Below are positions 35,046-43,326 of a stretch of 47,098 nucleotides of DNA, piece after piece. The notes under the pieces were generated by a model. The model was not told where the DNA came from. It did not search any database and worked only from the letters and a program-made list of their open reading frames with translations. The stretch covers positions 1 through 47,098 of the forward strand of contig CAMWFH010000022.1 in NCBI GenBank assembly GCA_947173485.1, written 5' to 3'. The stretch is from an uncultured Clostridia bacterium. GTDB lineage: Bacteria > Bacillota > Clostridia > Oscillospirales > Oscillospiraceae. The translations under genes and the position numbers were made by a program. Each line of letters opens with the position of its first letter. Positions within the stretch are counted from its first letter, which is position 1.

Positions 35046-35894
35046 ATGACGCCACGATGCGCGGCGATCCACGACCTGTCCGGCTTCGGACGCTGCTCCC
35101 TTACGATCATCCTGCCGGTGCTGTCGGCCATGGGGGTCCAGTGCTGCCCCCTGCCCACGGCCTACCTCTCCACCCATACCGGGGGGTTCACCGGGAACAC
35201 CTTCCTCGATATGACCGCCGCCCTGGCGGATGCTGCCCGGCACTGGGAGACGCTGGGGCTCACCTTCCAGGCGGTCTATACCGGGTTCATGGCCTCGCCG
35301 GAGCAGCTGGCCCTGGCCGGGGAGGTGGTGGCCTGGATGAAGGGCCGGGGGGCGCTGGCGGTGATCGATCCCGTGATGGGGGACCATGGCCGGCCCTACC
35401 GGACCTATACCCCCTCCATGTGCGCCGCGGCGGCGGAACTGGCGGCCCTGGGGGACGTGATCACTCCCAATCTCACCGAGGCGGCGCTGCTGCTGGGGCT
35501 GGACCGGCTGCCGGAGGACCATTTCGACCAGGTGGCGGCGCGGCTGAGCCTGGACGGCCGGCGGAGCGTGGTCCTCACCGGCGCTGTCCGGCGGGCAGGG
35601 GAGGCCGGCGCGGTGTGCTATGACCGCGAGACCGGAGAGACCACCTTCGTGGGCCTCCGGCGGGCAGAGGGGGAGTTCCACGGCACCGGGGACCTCTTCA
35701 CCAGCGTCCTCACCGGGGCCCTGCTCCAGGGGAAGGGCCTGGCGGAGGGGGCCTGGATGGCCGCCGGGTTCGTCCGGGACTGCGTGGAGCGGACCGCCCG
35801 GCTGGGCACGCCCGCCAGGGAGGGACTGGACTTCGAGCCCCTGCTGGGGCGGCTCTGCGGCGGCAGCGCTCTTGACGGATACCGCGGGATATAG
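35046..35894 (+). CDS. pdxY: Pyridoxamine/pyridoxal kinase
   Basis: The 282-residue cytoplasmic kinase would phosphorylate pyridoxamine or pyridoxal in vitamin B6 salvage. The N-terminal HDLSGFGRCSLT pocket, PVMGDHG near residue 116, TPNLTEAALLLG near 142, and GTGD with catalytic D216 match the PdxY/PdxK group of the ribokinase superfamily. The start is ATG 35046, with AGGAGG 7 nt upstream. It follows the SLH glycosidase closely and has no terminator directly after it. The last codons overlap the promoter of the next small genes. It also resembles ThiD, but the PdxY-type N-terminus favours B6. Confidence 0.88.
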   Translation: MTPRCAAIHDLSGFGRCSLTIILPVLSAMGVQCCPLPTAYLSTHTGGFTGNTFLDMTAALADAARHWETLGLTFQAVYTGFMASPEQLALAGEVVAWMKGRGALAVIDPVMGDHGRPYRTYTPSMCAAAAELAALGDVITPNLTEAALLLGLDRLPEDHFDQVAARLSLDGRRSVVLTGAVRRAGEAGAVCYDRETGETTFVGLRRAEGEFHGTGDLFTSVLTGALLQGKGLAEGAWMAAGFVRDCVERTARLGTPAREGLDFEPLLGRLCGGSALDGYRGI

Positions 35895-35900
35895 TATACT
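35872..35900 (+). promoter_or_regulatory. Promoter for the tandem Rpn-tail genes, with a palindromic -10 region
   Basis: TTGACG and TATACT are separated by 17 bp, overlapping the end of pdxY. The -10 box sits inside the perfect 12-bp palindrome ATAGTATACTAT (35891-35902), which could be an operator. Confidence 0.7.
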
Positions 35901-35952
35901 ATAAGTGTGGAAAGCGGGGTGGTCCTTTGACTTGGGAAAAGGAGTGGTGCAA

Positions 35953-36126
35953 ATGTGTCAGGCAATGGAAGAGTTGTGCGCTTGGGAGCGGAAAAGGACT
36001 ACAGTGGACCTCGCACTTCGTATGCTGCAAGCTGGAAAATGTTCTGTTGAGGACCTTGTTGAGCTTTTTAACATTCCTTTTGAAGAGGCAAAAGAAATGG
36101 AGCGAAAACTTTTAGGAGAAGCCTAA
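35953..36126 (+). CDS. Small Rpn-tail-like protein, copy 1
   Basis: The 57-residue protein begins MCQAMEELCAWERKR and continues with two short helices around LVELFNIPFEEAKEMERKLL. It belongs to the same group of Rpn/transposase C-terminal tails as the gene at 26614, and lacks any nuclease core. AAAAGGAG lies 10 nt before ATG 35953. Copy 2 starts 14 bp after the stop, and about 60 bp including the ribosome binding site are almost identical between the two. GC content here is visibly lower than in the flanking genes, pointing to acquired DNA. Function unknown; the helical hairpin could mediate protein contacts. Confidence 0.7.
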   Translation: MCQAMEELCAWERKRTTVDLALRMLQAGKCSVEDLVELFNIPFEEAKEMERKLLGEA

Positions 36127-36140
36127 AAGGAGTGGTGCAA

Positions 36141-36332
36141 ATGTGTCAGGCGATGGAAGAGTTGTGCGCTTGGGATCGGAAAAGAGCTTTGAGAGAAGTT
36201 GCTCTTGATATGTTACAGGATGGTGTCGTGCCTCTTGAGACGATCGTTAAATATTTTAACATCTCCCTTGAAGAAGCAAAAGAGATTTCGGATACTGCGG
36301 GAGGGGCTCATGTCTCCCGAAAAGATCGCTGA
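36141..36332 (+). CDS. Small Rpn-tail-like protein, copy 2 with frameshifted end
   Basis: The frame from ATG 36141 encodes MCQAMEELCAWDRKRALREV, then a helix pair through FNISLEEAKEI, matching copy 1. After that it reads an unrelated tail (SDTAGGAHVSRKDR) to TGA 36330-36332. The family pattern resumes in the +1 frame with ILREGLMSPEKIAEFF and runs to 36405. The simplest reading is a frameshift or fusion joining copy 2 to the end of a third copy. Both frames keep good coding pattern, so the change looks recent. Confidence 0.6.
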   Translation: MCQAMEELCAWDRKRALREVALDMLQDGVVPLETIVKYFNISLEEAKEISDTAGGAHVSRKDR

Positions 36333-36405
36333 GTTTTTTGAACTCCCCCTTGATGAAGTAAAAGAGCTGGAGCAGCGCCTGTTGGCAGAGGGCCAGGAGG
36401 GCTGA
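36310..36405 (+). pseudogene. Remnant of a third Rpn-tail copy
   Basis: From ATG 36310 the frame gives MSPEKIAEFFELPLDEVKEL and ends EGQEG at TGA 36403-36405. It is the second half of the same repeat unit, out of frame with copy 2. A GGAGGGG sequence lies just upstream, so a 31-residue product could still be made. A terminator follows at 36436. Confidence 0.5.
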
Positions 36406-36435
36406 CCGCCCATAGATCTTAGATGATCGACCGCC

Positions 36436-36460
36436 GGCAGGCCCCCCCTGGGGGCCTGCC
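36436..36460 (+). terminator. Terminator after the Rpn-tail genes
   Basis: An 11-bp stem (36436-36446 with 36450-36460) has a 3-nt loop and is followed by CCAGCTTTTCC, a weak T run. Confidence 0.65.
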
Positions 36461-36538
36461 CCAGCTTTTCCCAGGACTTCCTGCTGCTGGTAATATTTCT
36501 GCCTTTGTTACAGCTGTGTTACAATTCCGCCAGACCTG

Positions 36539-36567
36539 TTGACTTTGCTCTGGACTTGGGGTATTAT
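36539..36567 (+). promoter_or_regulatory. Strong promoter of the S-layer-type gene
   Basis: TTGACT and TATTAT are separated by 17 bp. The start near 36574 gives an unusually long leader before ATG 36816. Confidence 0.7.
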
Positions 36568-36815
36568 CATCCTGCGGAACCGAGATGGGGTCTGGTCCCC
36601 GGATCAGATACGGGACCGGCTAGCCACGGTATGTGGTCCGGCCACAGACGAAATCGACCGTTCCGACATTTTCATTCCATTTTGGTGTAAGGGGAGATAA
36701 TGCGCCTCTTTCGTTGAATGATTTGAACACGTTTTTGGCAAATATCATCGAAAGTTGCTCGTTTATCAAACATTTTCGCCCGAATGGAAAAATCAAACAA
36801 GGAGGATCCAAACGT
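36568..36815 (+). other. Long untranslated leader of the S-layer-type gene
   Basis: The 410-bp gap between 36406 and 36815 holds a terminator, the promoter and about 240 nt of leader. The leader has complementary GGTCCC (36595-36600) and GGGACC (36612-36617) that could pair, then AT-rich sequence ending in AAGGAGG 10 nt before ATG 36816. Long leaders often stabilise S-layer mRNAs. No gene or known riboswitch was recognised in it. Confidence 0.5.
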
Positions 36816-39800
36816 ATGAGAAATCTGAAAAAGATTCTCAGTCTGGCGTTGGCTCTGGTCATGGTCATGAGCCTGCTGACCGTTGCCGGCGCCAGAGAGT
36901 TCAACGATGCTGCGGATATCGAGCATACCGAAGCCGTTGAAGTCATGTCGTCCCTTGGCGTTATCAACGGCATGGGCAACAACACCTTTAACCCCAAGGG
37001 CAACGTCACCCGCGGTGAGATGGCTAAGATGATCACCTACATCTCCCTGGGCAATGTCGAGCCCACCGCTTTCCTGGGCACCACTACGAACCTGACCGAC
37101 ATCAACGGTCACTGGGCTGAGGCGTACATCAAGTACTGCTACAGCCAGGGCATCATCTCCGGCCGGGGCAATGGCATCTTTGCTCCTAACGCCAACGTCA
37201 CCGCTACTGAGGCCGCCCGTATGCTGCTGGTCGCTATCGGCTACAACGCTGATGTCCAGGTGTACACTGGCGCTCAGTGGAACATCAACGTGGTCCGTGA
37301 TGCTTCCATCTCCGGCCTGTACGAAGATGTGTCCGTCACCTCCACCGAGGTCTTGAACCGTGACAAGGCTGCTCAGATGATGTACAACGCTCTGAACGCC
37401 AAGACCATCGTCAAGACCTCTGCCGTGGACCGTGTCACCGGCGACATCACCGATACCTACACCGCTAACGGCGAGACTCTGCTGGAAAAGAGCTATGACG
37501 CCAAGGTTTGGATCGGCACCTTTGCCGGCAACCACGACTTCAACGGCAGCAACACCGCCGCCGGTGAGATCCGCGTCAACAAGGGCTCTCTGGAAGAGAA
37601 CTACACTGATGCAGTCACTGGCGATGTCAGCTTCCCCTATGACTATGACATCTCCAACATCGGCGAGGAAGTCAAGGTCATCTTCAAGGACGGCACTTCC
37701 GGCCGGAAGGACGCTCCCGACAAGCAGGATACCATCTATGGTGTCTACAAGACTGGCGCTACCTCCGTTGTCACCGGCATCCTGGGCGATGTGAAGGATC
37801 AGAAGTCCAACAAGGCTCAGATCAACATCGACGGGACCAAGTATGATTTAAACGAGACCGCTCCCAGTGGCAGCACCACTGTCGTGACTGTTTGGAAGAA
37901 CTTCAACAGCCACGATGACTACACTCTTGCCCAGGTCAAGGGCACCAGCAGTGCGAACAGCACTCTGACCACCGACCTGAAGCAGAGCAACGGCAACACC
38001 ATCAAGGCTGTCCTGAAGGACGGCAAGATCGACACCATCTATGTGACCGAGAGCAAGATCGCTGCTGTCACTGCTGTCAACAGCGAGAAAGTCTCCATGA
38101 ACAACGGTGTGGGCACTGTTGAGTTTGAGGACAACGACATCTACGGCGATATCGCCCGGGGCGATGTGGTCGTGGTGACTACCCTCTACTCTGCCAACGC
38201 TTACGATGATGACGCCGTTGTCACCGTGGCCAAGGCCGAGATCGTTTCCGGCACTGTGACTGGCTTCAAGACCACTGGCTCTGGTGTCAGCACCAAGTAT
38301 GAGAACGTGACCATTGACGGCAACACCTACAAGATCCACAACCAGAGCGCCATGCTAGAGAACATCCCCGGCAAGAGCGATGTAGCCAAGACCTTCGTCA
38401 ATGAGGACGATGATACCGATATCGGCGAGACCTTCGACCTGTATCTGATCAACGGCTATGTTGGCGCTGCTGTCCAGACCTCCACCGCTGCCAGCAACTA
38501 CTCTGTCGTTTTGGATTATAACGGGAACCATCTCTCTGGCGCTTTTGATCGTGTACAGCTCCAGGTCATGAATGCCAGCGGCGAGAAGACTGTTATCACT
38601 GTGGCTGACGACAGCAAGGGTTATGATGGCAGTGTGGTCACCGAAGGTACCGTTGCCACCAAGATCAAAGAGGGCAACATCATCGTTTGGGCTGGTTCCA
38701 CTGACGACGCTACTGTCACTGTCAAGGGTGAGTACGCAGCTTCCGGCAGCGCTACCCAGTACCGTGATACCACCAAGGCGTTTGATGGCTCCCTGACCGC
38801 TACCGATTGCGTCCTGTTCGCCTCCACCAAGGCAGGCGGCGTCAATGGTGACGTGAAGGCTTACAGCATCCGCGGCCTCCGCAACTTTGATGTTGCAAGC
38901 ACCATGGCTCGCACCATCGTGCGCAACGATGACGACCGCGTTGTGGCCGTCTACGTTGATCTGGCTGGCCGTCCCGGCGGCGCTGCTGGCTCCACCATCT
39001 ACGGCATCGTCTCCAGCTACGCTGGCCGCCGCGCTGTGGATGGCACCCGCTACTATCAGTACACCGTTGATTCCAATGACAGCACCTACACCATCAACAT
39101 CAACAGCAGCACTGCTATCTCCAAGGGCGACCTGGTCTACTTCGATCCCGCCGCTGACGAGATCTACAGCACCGGCGATCTGCATGTGATCACCAAGGAC
39201 ACCCCGAAGATGCAGGCTGTCTATGTGGACGAGTACGATGAGGCTGACAAGACCCTGAGCTTCTTCACCGGCAAGACCGGCAACGACACCGATGGTTACG
39301 AGGGTACCGGCAGCGGCGTCTACGCTCTGGATGATGACTGCGCGATCGTCTTTGTTGACGTGGATGACGACAAGGCTGGCTCCAACATCGGTATCAACTC
39401 CTTCGATCCTGTCAAGGGCTACAAGAACGCTGTGATCATCACCGAGACCCAGAGTGGTGATGAGGTGATCGTTGCGATCCTGGTGGAGACCAGCAACAAG
39501 GCCAACATCCTGGATGTCGCCGATGTTATCAGCGGCAACGCCAACGAGGATGACGTTCAGGAGACCATCAACAATGGCAGCGATGCTGTTGTCGATGGCA
39601 ACCTGACCAGCGCCTCGGCGCTGGACCTCAAGGGCAAGGACCTGACTGTTGACGGCAACTCCAGCATCACGGGCGCTGTGACCGCCAATGGCGGCAACGT
39701 GACCCTGAACGGCGCTGAGAACTCCGTCACCGGCGCTGTGACCCTGGCTGGCGGCACTCTGACCCTGAACGGTAGCACCAGTAACAGTGTCACGGGCGGT

Positions 39801-40466
39801 ATCGATCTGGGCACTTCCGCTAAGGCGGGCACTGTCGAGGTCAAGAAGGATGCCACCATCTCCGGCGCTATCACCGGCACCGGTACCCTGAACGTTGCTA
39901 AGGATGCTACCTTGACTCTTGGCTCTGATGTGAATCTCGACAACGTGACCATCACTGGCGCAGGTGAGATCGACCTGATTGGTGACCTTAACAGCACCGA
40001 TATGGCCAAGATCATTGAAAGCGTTGGTGCTGTGCTCACCGCTGCTCCCAGTGGAAGTGACAAAGATGTTGTTGTAAGCATTCCCGCCAACATTCCGTCT
40101 CTGTCCGGTACTGGCAAGGTAACTGAGTTCAACGGCGCACAGAGCCTGGATGCGGAGCTTGCGAACAGTGACAGCACTACTGGCCAGTTTGTCCAGATCT
40201 CCATCCCCGCCGCTTCCGCCGCCAACAAGTACATTCTGATCACCCGTATGGTCAACAATCAGGAAGTAAAGTCCAATGGGCGCTTTGATGGCACGAGCGG
40301 CAGCAAGTGGGAGAGTGGTGACTTTGATCTGACCCTCTTCTGGGGCAATAAGGTCGATGGGTACAACTTCTACCTGCTGGATGAGGCCCTGGCGAAGGCT
40401 CCTACTCCTCCGATCACCGGCGATACGCTGGGTGCGGAGTATATGAGCGTTGCCGCCACACGGTGA
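36816..40466 (+). CDS. S-layer-type surface protein with N-terminal SLH domains
   Basis: The 1216-residue protein has a signal peptide (MRNLKKILSLALAL, cleavage near AGA-R at residue 26), and then three SLH segments at about 28-76, 85-135 and 160-205 that would bind wall polymer. The long middle is beta-rich and Asp/Thr/Gly-rich. The C-terminal part (about 930-1080) has short beta-helix-like repeats (SITGAVTANGGNVTLNG and similar). It is probably the main S-layer or a very abundant surface protein. Codon use differs clearly from its neighbours, with more GCT, GTT and GAT, as expected for very high expression. AAGGAGG precedes ATG 36816; in-frame codons upstream lie in the leader. A terminator follows directly. 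Confidence 0.9.
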   Translation: MRNLKKILSLALALVMVMSLLTVAGAREFNDAADIEHTEAVEVMSSLGVINGMGNNTFNPKGNVTRGEMAKMITYISLGNVEPTAFLGTTTNLTDINGHWAEAYIKYCYSQGIISGRGNGIFAPNANVTATEAARMLLVAIGYNADVQVYTGAQWNINVVRDASISGLYEDVSVTSTEVLNRDKAAQMMYNALNAKTIVKTSAVDRVTGDITDTYTANGETLLEKSYDAKVWIGTFAGNHDFNGSNTAAGEIRVNKGSLEENYTDAVTGDVSFPYDYDISNIGEEVKVIFKDGTSGRKDAPDKQDTIYGVYKTGATSVVTGILGDVKDQKSNKAQINIDGTKYDLNETAPSGSTTVVTVWKNFNSHDDYTLAQVKGTSSANSTLTTDLKQSNGNTIKAVLKDGKIDTIYVTESKIAAVTAVNSEKVSMNNGVGTVEFEDNDIYGDIARGDVVVVTTLYSANAYDDDAVVTVAKAEIVSGTVTGFKTTGSGVSTKYENVTIDGNTYKIHNQSAMLENIPGKSDVAKTFVNEDDDTDIGETFDLYLINGYVGAAVQTSTAASNYSVVLDYNGNHLSGAFDRVQLQVMNASGEKTVITVADDSKGYDGSVVTEGTVATKIKEGNIIVWAGSTDDATVTVKGEYAASGSATQYRDTTKAFDGSLTATDCVLFASTKAGGVNGDVKAYSIRGLRNFDVASTMARTIVRNDDDRVVAVYVDLAGRPGGAAGSTIYGIVSSYAGRRAVDGTRYYQYTVDSNDSTYTININSSTAISKGDLVYFDPAADEIYSTGDLHVITKDTPKMQAVYVDEYDEADKTLSFFTGKTGNDTDGYEGTGSGVYALDDDCAIVFVDVDDDKAGSNIGINSFDPVKGYKNAVIITETQSGDEVIVAILVETSNKANILDVADVISGNANEDDVQETINNGSDAVVDGNLTSASALDLKGKDLTVDGNSSITGAVTANGGNVTLNGAENSVTGAVTLAGGTLTLNGSTSNSVTGGIDLGTSAKAGTVEVKKDATISGAITGTGTLNVAKDATLTLGSDVNLDNVTITGAGEIDLIGDLNSTDMAKIIESVGAVLTAAPSGSDKDVVVSIPANIPSLSGTGKVTEFNGAQSLDAELANSDSTTGQFVQISIPAASAANKYILITRMVNNQEVKSNGRFDGTSGSKWESGDFDLTLFWGNKVDGYNFYLLDEALAKAPTPPITGDTLGAEYMSVAATR

Positions 40467-40494
40467 CCTCAGATCCCTTTCCCAGGATAAGCCA

Positions 40495-40525
40495 AAGCCC
40501 CCGGACCGTTTCGGTCCGGGGGCTT
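40495..40525. terminator. Bidirectional terminator between the S-layer and tail-fibre-like genes
   Basis: A perfect 13-bp GC-rich stem (40495-40507 with 40513-40525) has a GTTTC loop and modest T-rich flanks on both strands. It lies between convergent genes. Confidence 0.85.
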
Positions 40526-40536
40526 CCCCTTTGCTG

Positions 40537-41058
40537 TCAGCCCAGCGCGATATAGTAGTAGGTGTGGTACTGGTTGTTCACCTCTGCGGCACTGCCGTAG
40601 ACCTTGAACCCGGAGCTGGTAGTCTCCATGACCGTCACCGGCGAGGGCGAGGGGACCATCAACGGATGTCCCTGCAAGGCCAGGCCGCCGTAGATGTGGT
40701 AGCTACCGGTGTAGTGGGAGGAGGCCCCGCATTCCATGCAGAGGTAGACCGCTTTGGGCTGGAACCCCAGACTGATCGTCCGTGTGGCGGCATCGTTGCC
40801 GGTGTACGCGCCGTAGGCCAGCTGGATCTTTTTGTCCAGCTGCCTTTGGAGCGTAGTGACCGCAGTGTTGAAGGCATCCAGGGTGGCCCGGGCGTTGACC
40901 TGGGTCTGGAGATCGTCGGCGGTAGTGCGGTCGGCCTTCTCTGCTTGCAGCTTGGCCAGCGCGGCATCGACCTTCTTATTGTCATCGTTGAAGTCGTTCA
41001 TGATGATGCGGTCGGTGCTGTCCCACAGGGAAAGATGGTAGTTCGGTGTCTTTTTCAT
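40537..41058 (-). CDS. Orphan phage tail-fibre-like protein
   Basis: The 173-residue protein begins MKKTPNYHLSLWDSTDRI, a start typical of short phage tail fibre or baseplate receptor-binding proteins. It continues with a helical, likely trimeric coiled-coil segment (about 20-75), and ends in a beta-rich domain (ISLGFQPKAVYLCMECG and a Tyr-rich tail HTYYYIALG). No other phage gene is present and it has no signal peptide. AAGGA lies 8 nt before ATG 41058. It is convergent with the S-layer-type gene and shares its terminator, so a surface or phage-derived role is tempting. It may instead be a remnant or a domesticated gene. Confidence 0.72.
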   Translation of the reverse strand: MKKTPNYHLSLWDSTDRIIMNDFNDDNKKVDAALAKLQAEKADRTTADDLQTQVNARATLDAFNTAVTTLQRQLDKKIQLAYGAYTGNDAATRTISLGFQPKAVYLCMECGASSHYTGSYHIYGGLALQGHPLMVPSPSPVTVMETTSSGFKVYGSAAEVNNQYHTYYYIALG

Positions 41059-41083
41059 GCGTTCATCCTTCTTTCAAATTATT

Positions 41084-41128
41084 AACGGAAAGACCGTTAC
41101 ACCATAGGCGGTGTAACGGCTTTTTATT
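41084..41128 (+). terminator. Plus-strand terminator with an overlapping alternative hairpin
   Basis: CCGTTACACC (41094-41103) pairs with GGTGTAACGG (41110-41119) and is followed by CTTTTTATT. The first five bases of the stem can instead pair with AACGG at 41084-41088, giving a second, mutually exclusive hairpin. It lies between the tail-fibre-like gene and the next plus-strand promoter and would stop read-through from the S-layer gene side. Confidence 0.6.
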
Positions 41129-41171
41129 GCACAGGACCATGCAACGGAAAATAAAAAGGAGCTGCCCAGGC

Positions 41172-41201
41172 TTGACGGACACCGCCTAAAAAGGCTATAA
41201 T
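41172..41201 (+). promoter_or_regulatory. Promoter for the amidohydrolase-miaA-hfq run
   Basis: TTGACG and a perfect TATAAT are separated by 18 bp, 29 bp before ATG 41231. It is one of the strongest-looking promoters in the window. Confidence 0.7.
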
Positions 41202-41230
41202 GAGACATCCTACAAAATGAGGCGCGATAG

Positions 41231-42034
41231 ATGCAGATCATCGACATACACACCCACATCTTCCCCCAGAAGGTCGAGCTGACCGCGGTCAGTGCCATCG
41301 GCGCGTTCTACGACAAGCCGGGGCAAATGCGCCACCGGGGCTCCACCGAGGAGCTGCTGGCGGCCATGGCGGCGGGGCACATCGCCCGGAGCGTGGTCTT
41401 TTCCACTGCTACCAAGGCCTACCAGGTGGAGGACATCGACCGTTTCATCCTCCGCACCACCCAGCAGACCCCCTCCCTGATCGGCCTGGGCACCATCCAC
41501 GAGGACTACGAGGACTTCGTCCAGGAGCTGGACTTCCTCCAGCAGAACCATATCCACGGCATCAAGATCCACCCGGACTTCCAAAAATTTGACCTGGACG
41601 CCCCGCCCATGCTGGCGATCTACGAGGAGATGGCCGCCCGGGATATGTTCCTGATCGCCCACATCGGTGACCCCCGCTACGACTGGTCCCATCCCCGCCG
41701 CTTAGCCCGCGTCGCCAAGCTGTTCCCCTCCCTCCGCTGCATCGCGGCCCACTTCGGCGGCTGGGGCGTGTGGCCCCTGGGGGAGGAGCTGCTGGCGGGG
41801 CTCCCTAATGTATATGTGGACACCAGCTCCACCCTGGCCTTCTCCTGCTCCGGCCAGGTCCTCCACGCTTTCCGGGCCTTTGACCGGAAAAAGATCTTTT
41901 TCGGCAGCGACTTCCCCATGTGGGACCCTGGCCAGGAGGTGGAGCGCCTGGTCCGGCTGGACCTGCCGGAGGACTTCCTGGAGGACATCTTCTGGAACAA
42001 TTTCCGGGACTTTTACCACTACCGGCCCCTGTAA
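41231..42034 (+). CDS. Amidohydrolase-family (amidohydrolase 2) metal hydrolase
   Basis: The 267-residue soluble protein is a TIM-barrel amidohydrolase: HTHIFP at residues 7-12 provides the first metal ligands, GIKIHPDFQ sits in the middle, IAHIGDP and AAHFGGW carry further histidines, and FGSDFPMW carries the final Asp. Members of this group act as decarboxylases or hydrolases of aromatic or lactone substrates, which cannot be told here. It is first in a run with miaA and hfq, starting 9 bp before miaA, and has the strong promoter at 41172. No signal peptide. Confidence 0.85.
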   Translation: MQIIDIHTHIFPQKVELTAVSAIGAFYDKPGQMRHRGSTEELLAAMAAGHIARSVVFSTATKAYQVEDIDRFILRTTQQTPSLIGLGTIHEDYEDFVQELDFLQQNHIHGIKIHPDFQKFDLDAPPMLAIYEEMAARDMFLIAHIGDPRYDWSHPRRLARVAKLFPSLRCIAAHFGGWGVWPLGEELLAGLPNVYVDTSSTLAFSCSGQVLHAFRAFDRKKIFFGSDFPMWDPGQEVERLVRLDLPEDFLEDIFWNNFRDFYHYRPL

Positions 42035-42043
42035 GGAGGATAT

Positions 42044-43024
42044 GTGGACAAGATCATCTGTGTAACGGGCCCCACCGCCTGCGGCAAGACCAGGATGGGC
42101 GTGGCCCTGGCCAAGCGGTTCGGCGGCGAGGTGGTCAGCGTGGACTCCATGCAGATCTACCGGGGACTGTCCATCGCCAGCGCCGCCCCCACCCAGGCGG
42201 AGATGGAGGGCATCCCCCACCATATGGTGGCCGTGGCGGACCCCCGGGAGGACTGGTCCGCCGCCCGGTTCACCCAGGCCGCGGACCGGTGCGTCCAGGA
42301 GATCCTGGCCAGGGGCCGGATGCCGGTCCTGGTGGGCGGGACGGGGCTCTATCTGGAGTCCATCGTGGCCGGGCGCTCCTTCCCGGCGGGGCAGGCCGGC
42401 GGCGAGGTCCGCCGCCAGCTCACCCAGCGGCTGGAGCGGGAGGGCGCGGCCCCTCTCTACGCCGAGCTGCAAGCGGTGGACCCCGAGGCCGCGGCCCGGA
42501 TCTCCCCCAACGACGCCAAGCGCCTCCTCCGGGCCCTGGAGATCTTCCTGGAGACCGGGGAGACCGTCACCGCCCACGCCCGCGCCGATGCCCAGCGTCC
42601 GCCCAAGTATGACGCCGCCTGGCTGGGCCTGGCCTACGCCGACCGGGCCCATATGCGCCGGCAGATCGACCTCCGGGCAGACGCCATGGCCGCCGCCGGC
42701 CTGTTGGAGGAGATCCGGGCCCTGGCCGCCCTGGACCTGCCGCCGGGGGCCACGGTCTGCCAGGCCATCGGCTACAAGGAGCTGCTGCCGGTCCTCCGGG
42801 GGGAGATCTCCCTGGAGGCAGGGCTGGAGGAGGTCAAGCTGCGCTCCCGGCAGTACGCCAAGCGGCAGCTGACCTGGCTCCGGCGGAGGCGGGATATCCA
42901 TTGGATCTTTTGGGACGATGTGCCGAATCTTTCCGCCGGACTACAGGATGCGACAGATCTCCTGACCGTTCTGGGGTACCATATGACTGGTGGACAGGCT
43001 GACCCCTTGTCCAACTACACATAG
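42044..43024 (+). CDS. miaA: tRNA dimethylallyltransferase
   Basis: The 326-residue enzyme adds dimethylallyl to A37 of tRNAs that read UNN codons, the first step of ms2i6A formation. Its P-loop GPTACGKT is at residues 9-16, [10 protein letters not shown] near 33, [10 protein letters not shown] near 101, and a [12 protein letters not shown] stretch follows in the insertion domain. GTG 42044 is the start, behind AAGGAGG. hfq follows 20 bp later, the classical order in many bacteria. Confidence 0.95.
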   Translation: MDKIICVTGPTACGKTRMGVALAKRFGGEVVSVDSMQIYRGLSIASAAPTQAEMEGIPHHMVAVADPREDWSAARFTQAADRCVQEILARGRMPVLVGGTGLYLESIVAGRSFPAGQAGGEVRRQLTQRLEREGAAPLYAELQAVDPEAAARISPNDAKRLLRALEIFLETGETVTAHARADAQRPPKYDAAWLGLAYADRAHMRRQIDLRADAMAAAGLLEEIRALAALDLPPGATVCQAIGYKELLPVLRGEISLEAGLEEVKLRSRQYAKRQLTWLRRRRDIHWIFWDDVPNLSAGLQDATDLLTVLGYHMTGGQADPLSNYT

Positions 43025-43044
43025 ACAATAAGGAGCGGTTACCT

Positions 43045-43287
43045 ATGACAACGACTGCAAAGAAAGCGCCTCAGCTGCAAGACCTTTTCCTGGCCAGCGC
43101 CCGGCGGGACCATGTGCCCCTGACGGTGTTCCTGGTCAACGGATTCCAGCTCCGGGGCACCATCGCCGGGTTCGACAGCTTCACCGTCGCCCTGGACAGC
43201 GACGGCAAGCAGAGCCTGATCTACAAGCACGCCATCTCCACCATCACACCGATGCGGCCCGTCGATATGACGGAGGAGGAGGCATAG
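43045..43287 (+). CDS. hfq: RNA chaperone Hfq
   Basis: The 80-residue Sm-like protein forms a hexameric ring that binds small RNAs and mRNAs. The Sm1 motif ([20 protein letters not shown]) and the Sm2 motif (YKHAISTI with the conserved KH) are both visible. Length is typical of Firmicutes Hfq. AAGGAG precedes ATG 43045. It lies directly downstream of miaA and upstream of an HlyD-like gene. Confidence 0.95.
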   Translation: MTTTAKKAPQLQDLFLASARRDHVPLTVFLVNGFQLRGTIAGFDSFTVALDSDGKQSLIYKHAISTITPMRPVDMTEEEA

Positions 43288-43326
43288 CCTCCTCCTTCTC
43301 TGGGACAGGCCGCCAAAAGGGGGCCT

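Noticed and set aside
36633..36815. 61-residue extension of the S-layer-type protein
   Set aside because: It would place the signal peptide inside the protein; the start at 36816 has a strong AAGGAGG and a normal signal sequence.
40537..41058. Prophage remnant
   Set aside because: No integrase, capsid, terminase, portal or lysis genes within the window; only the one fibre-like gene is present.
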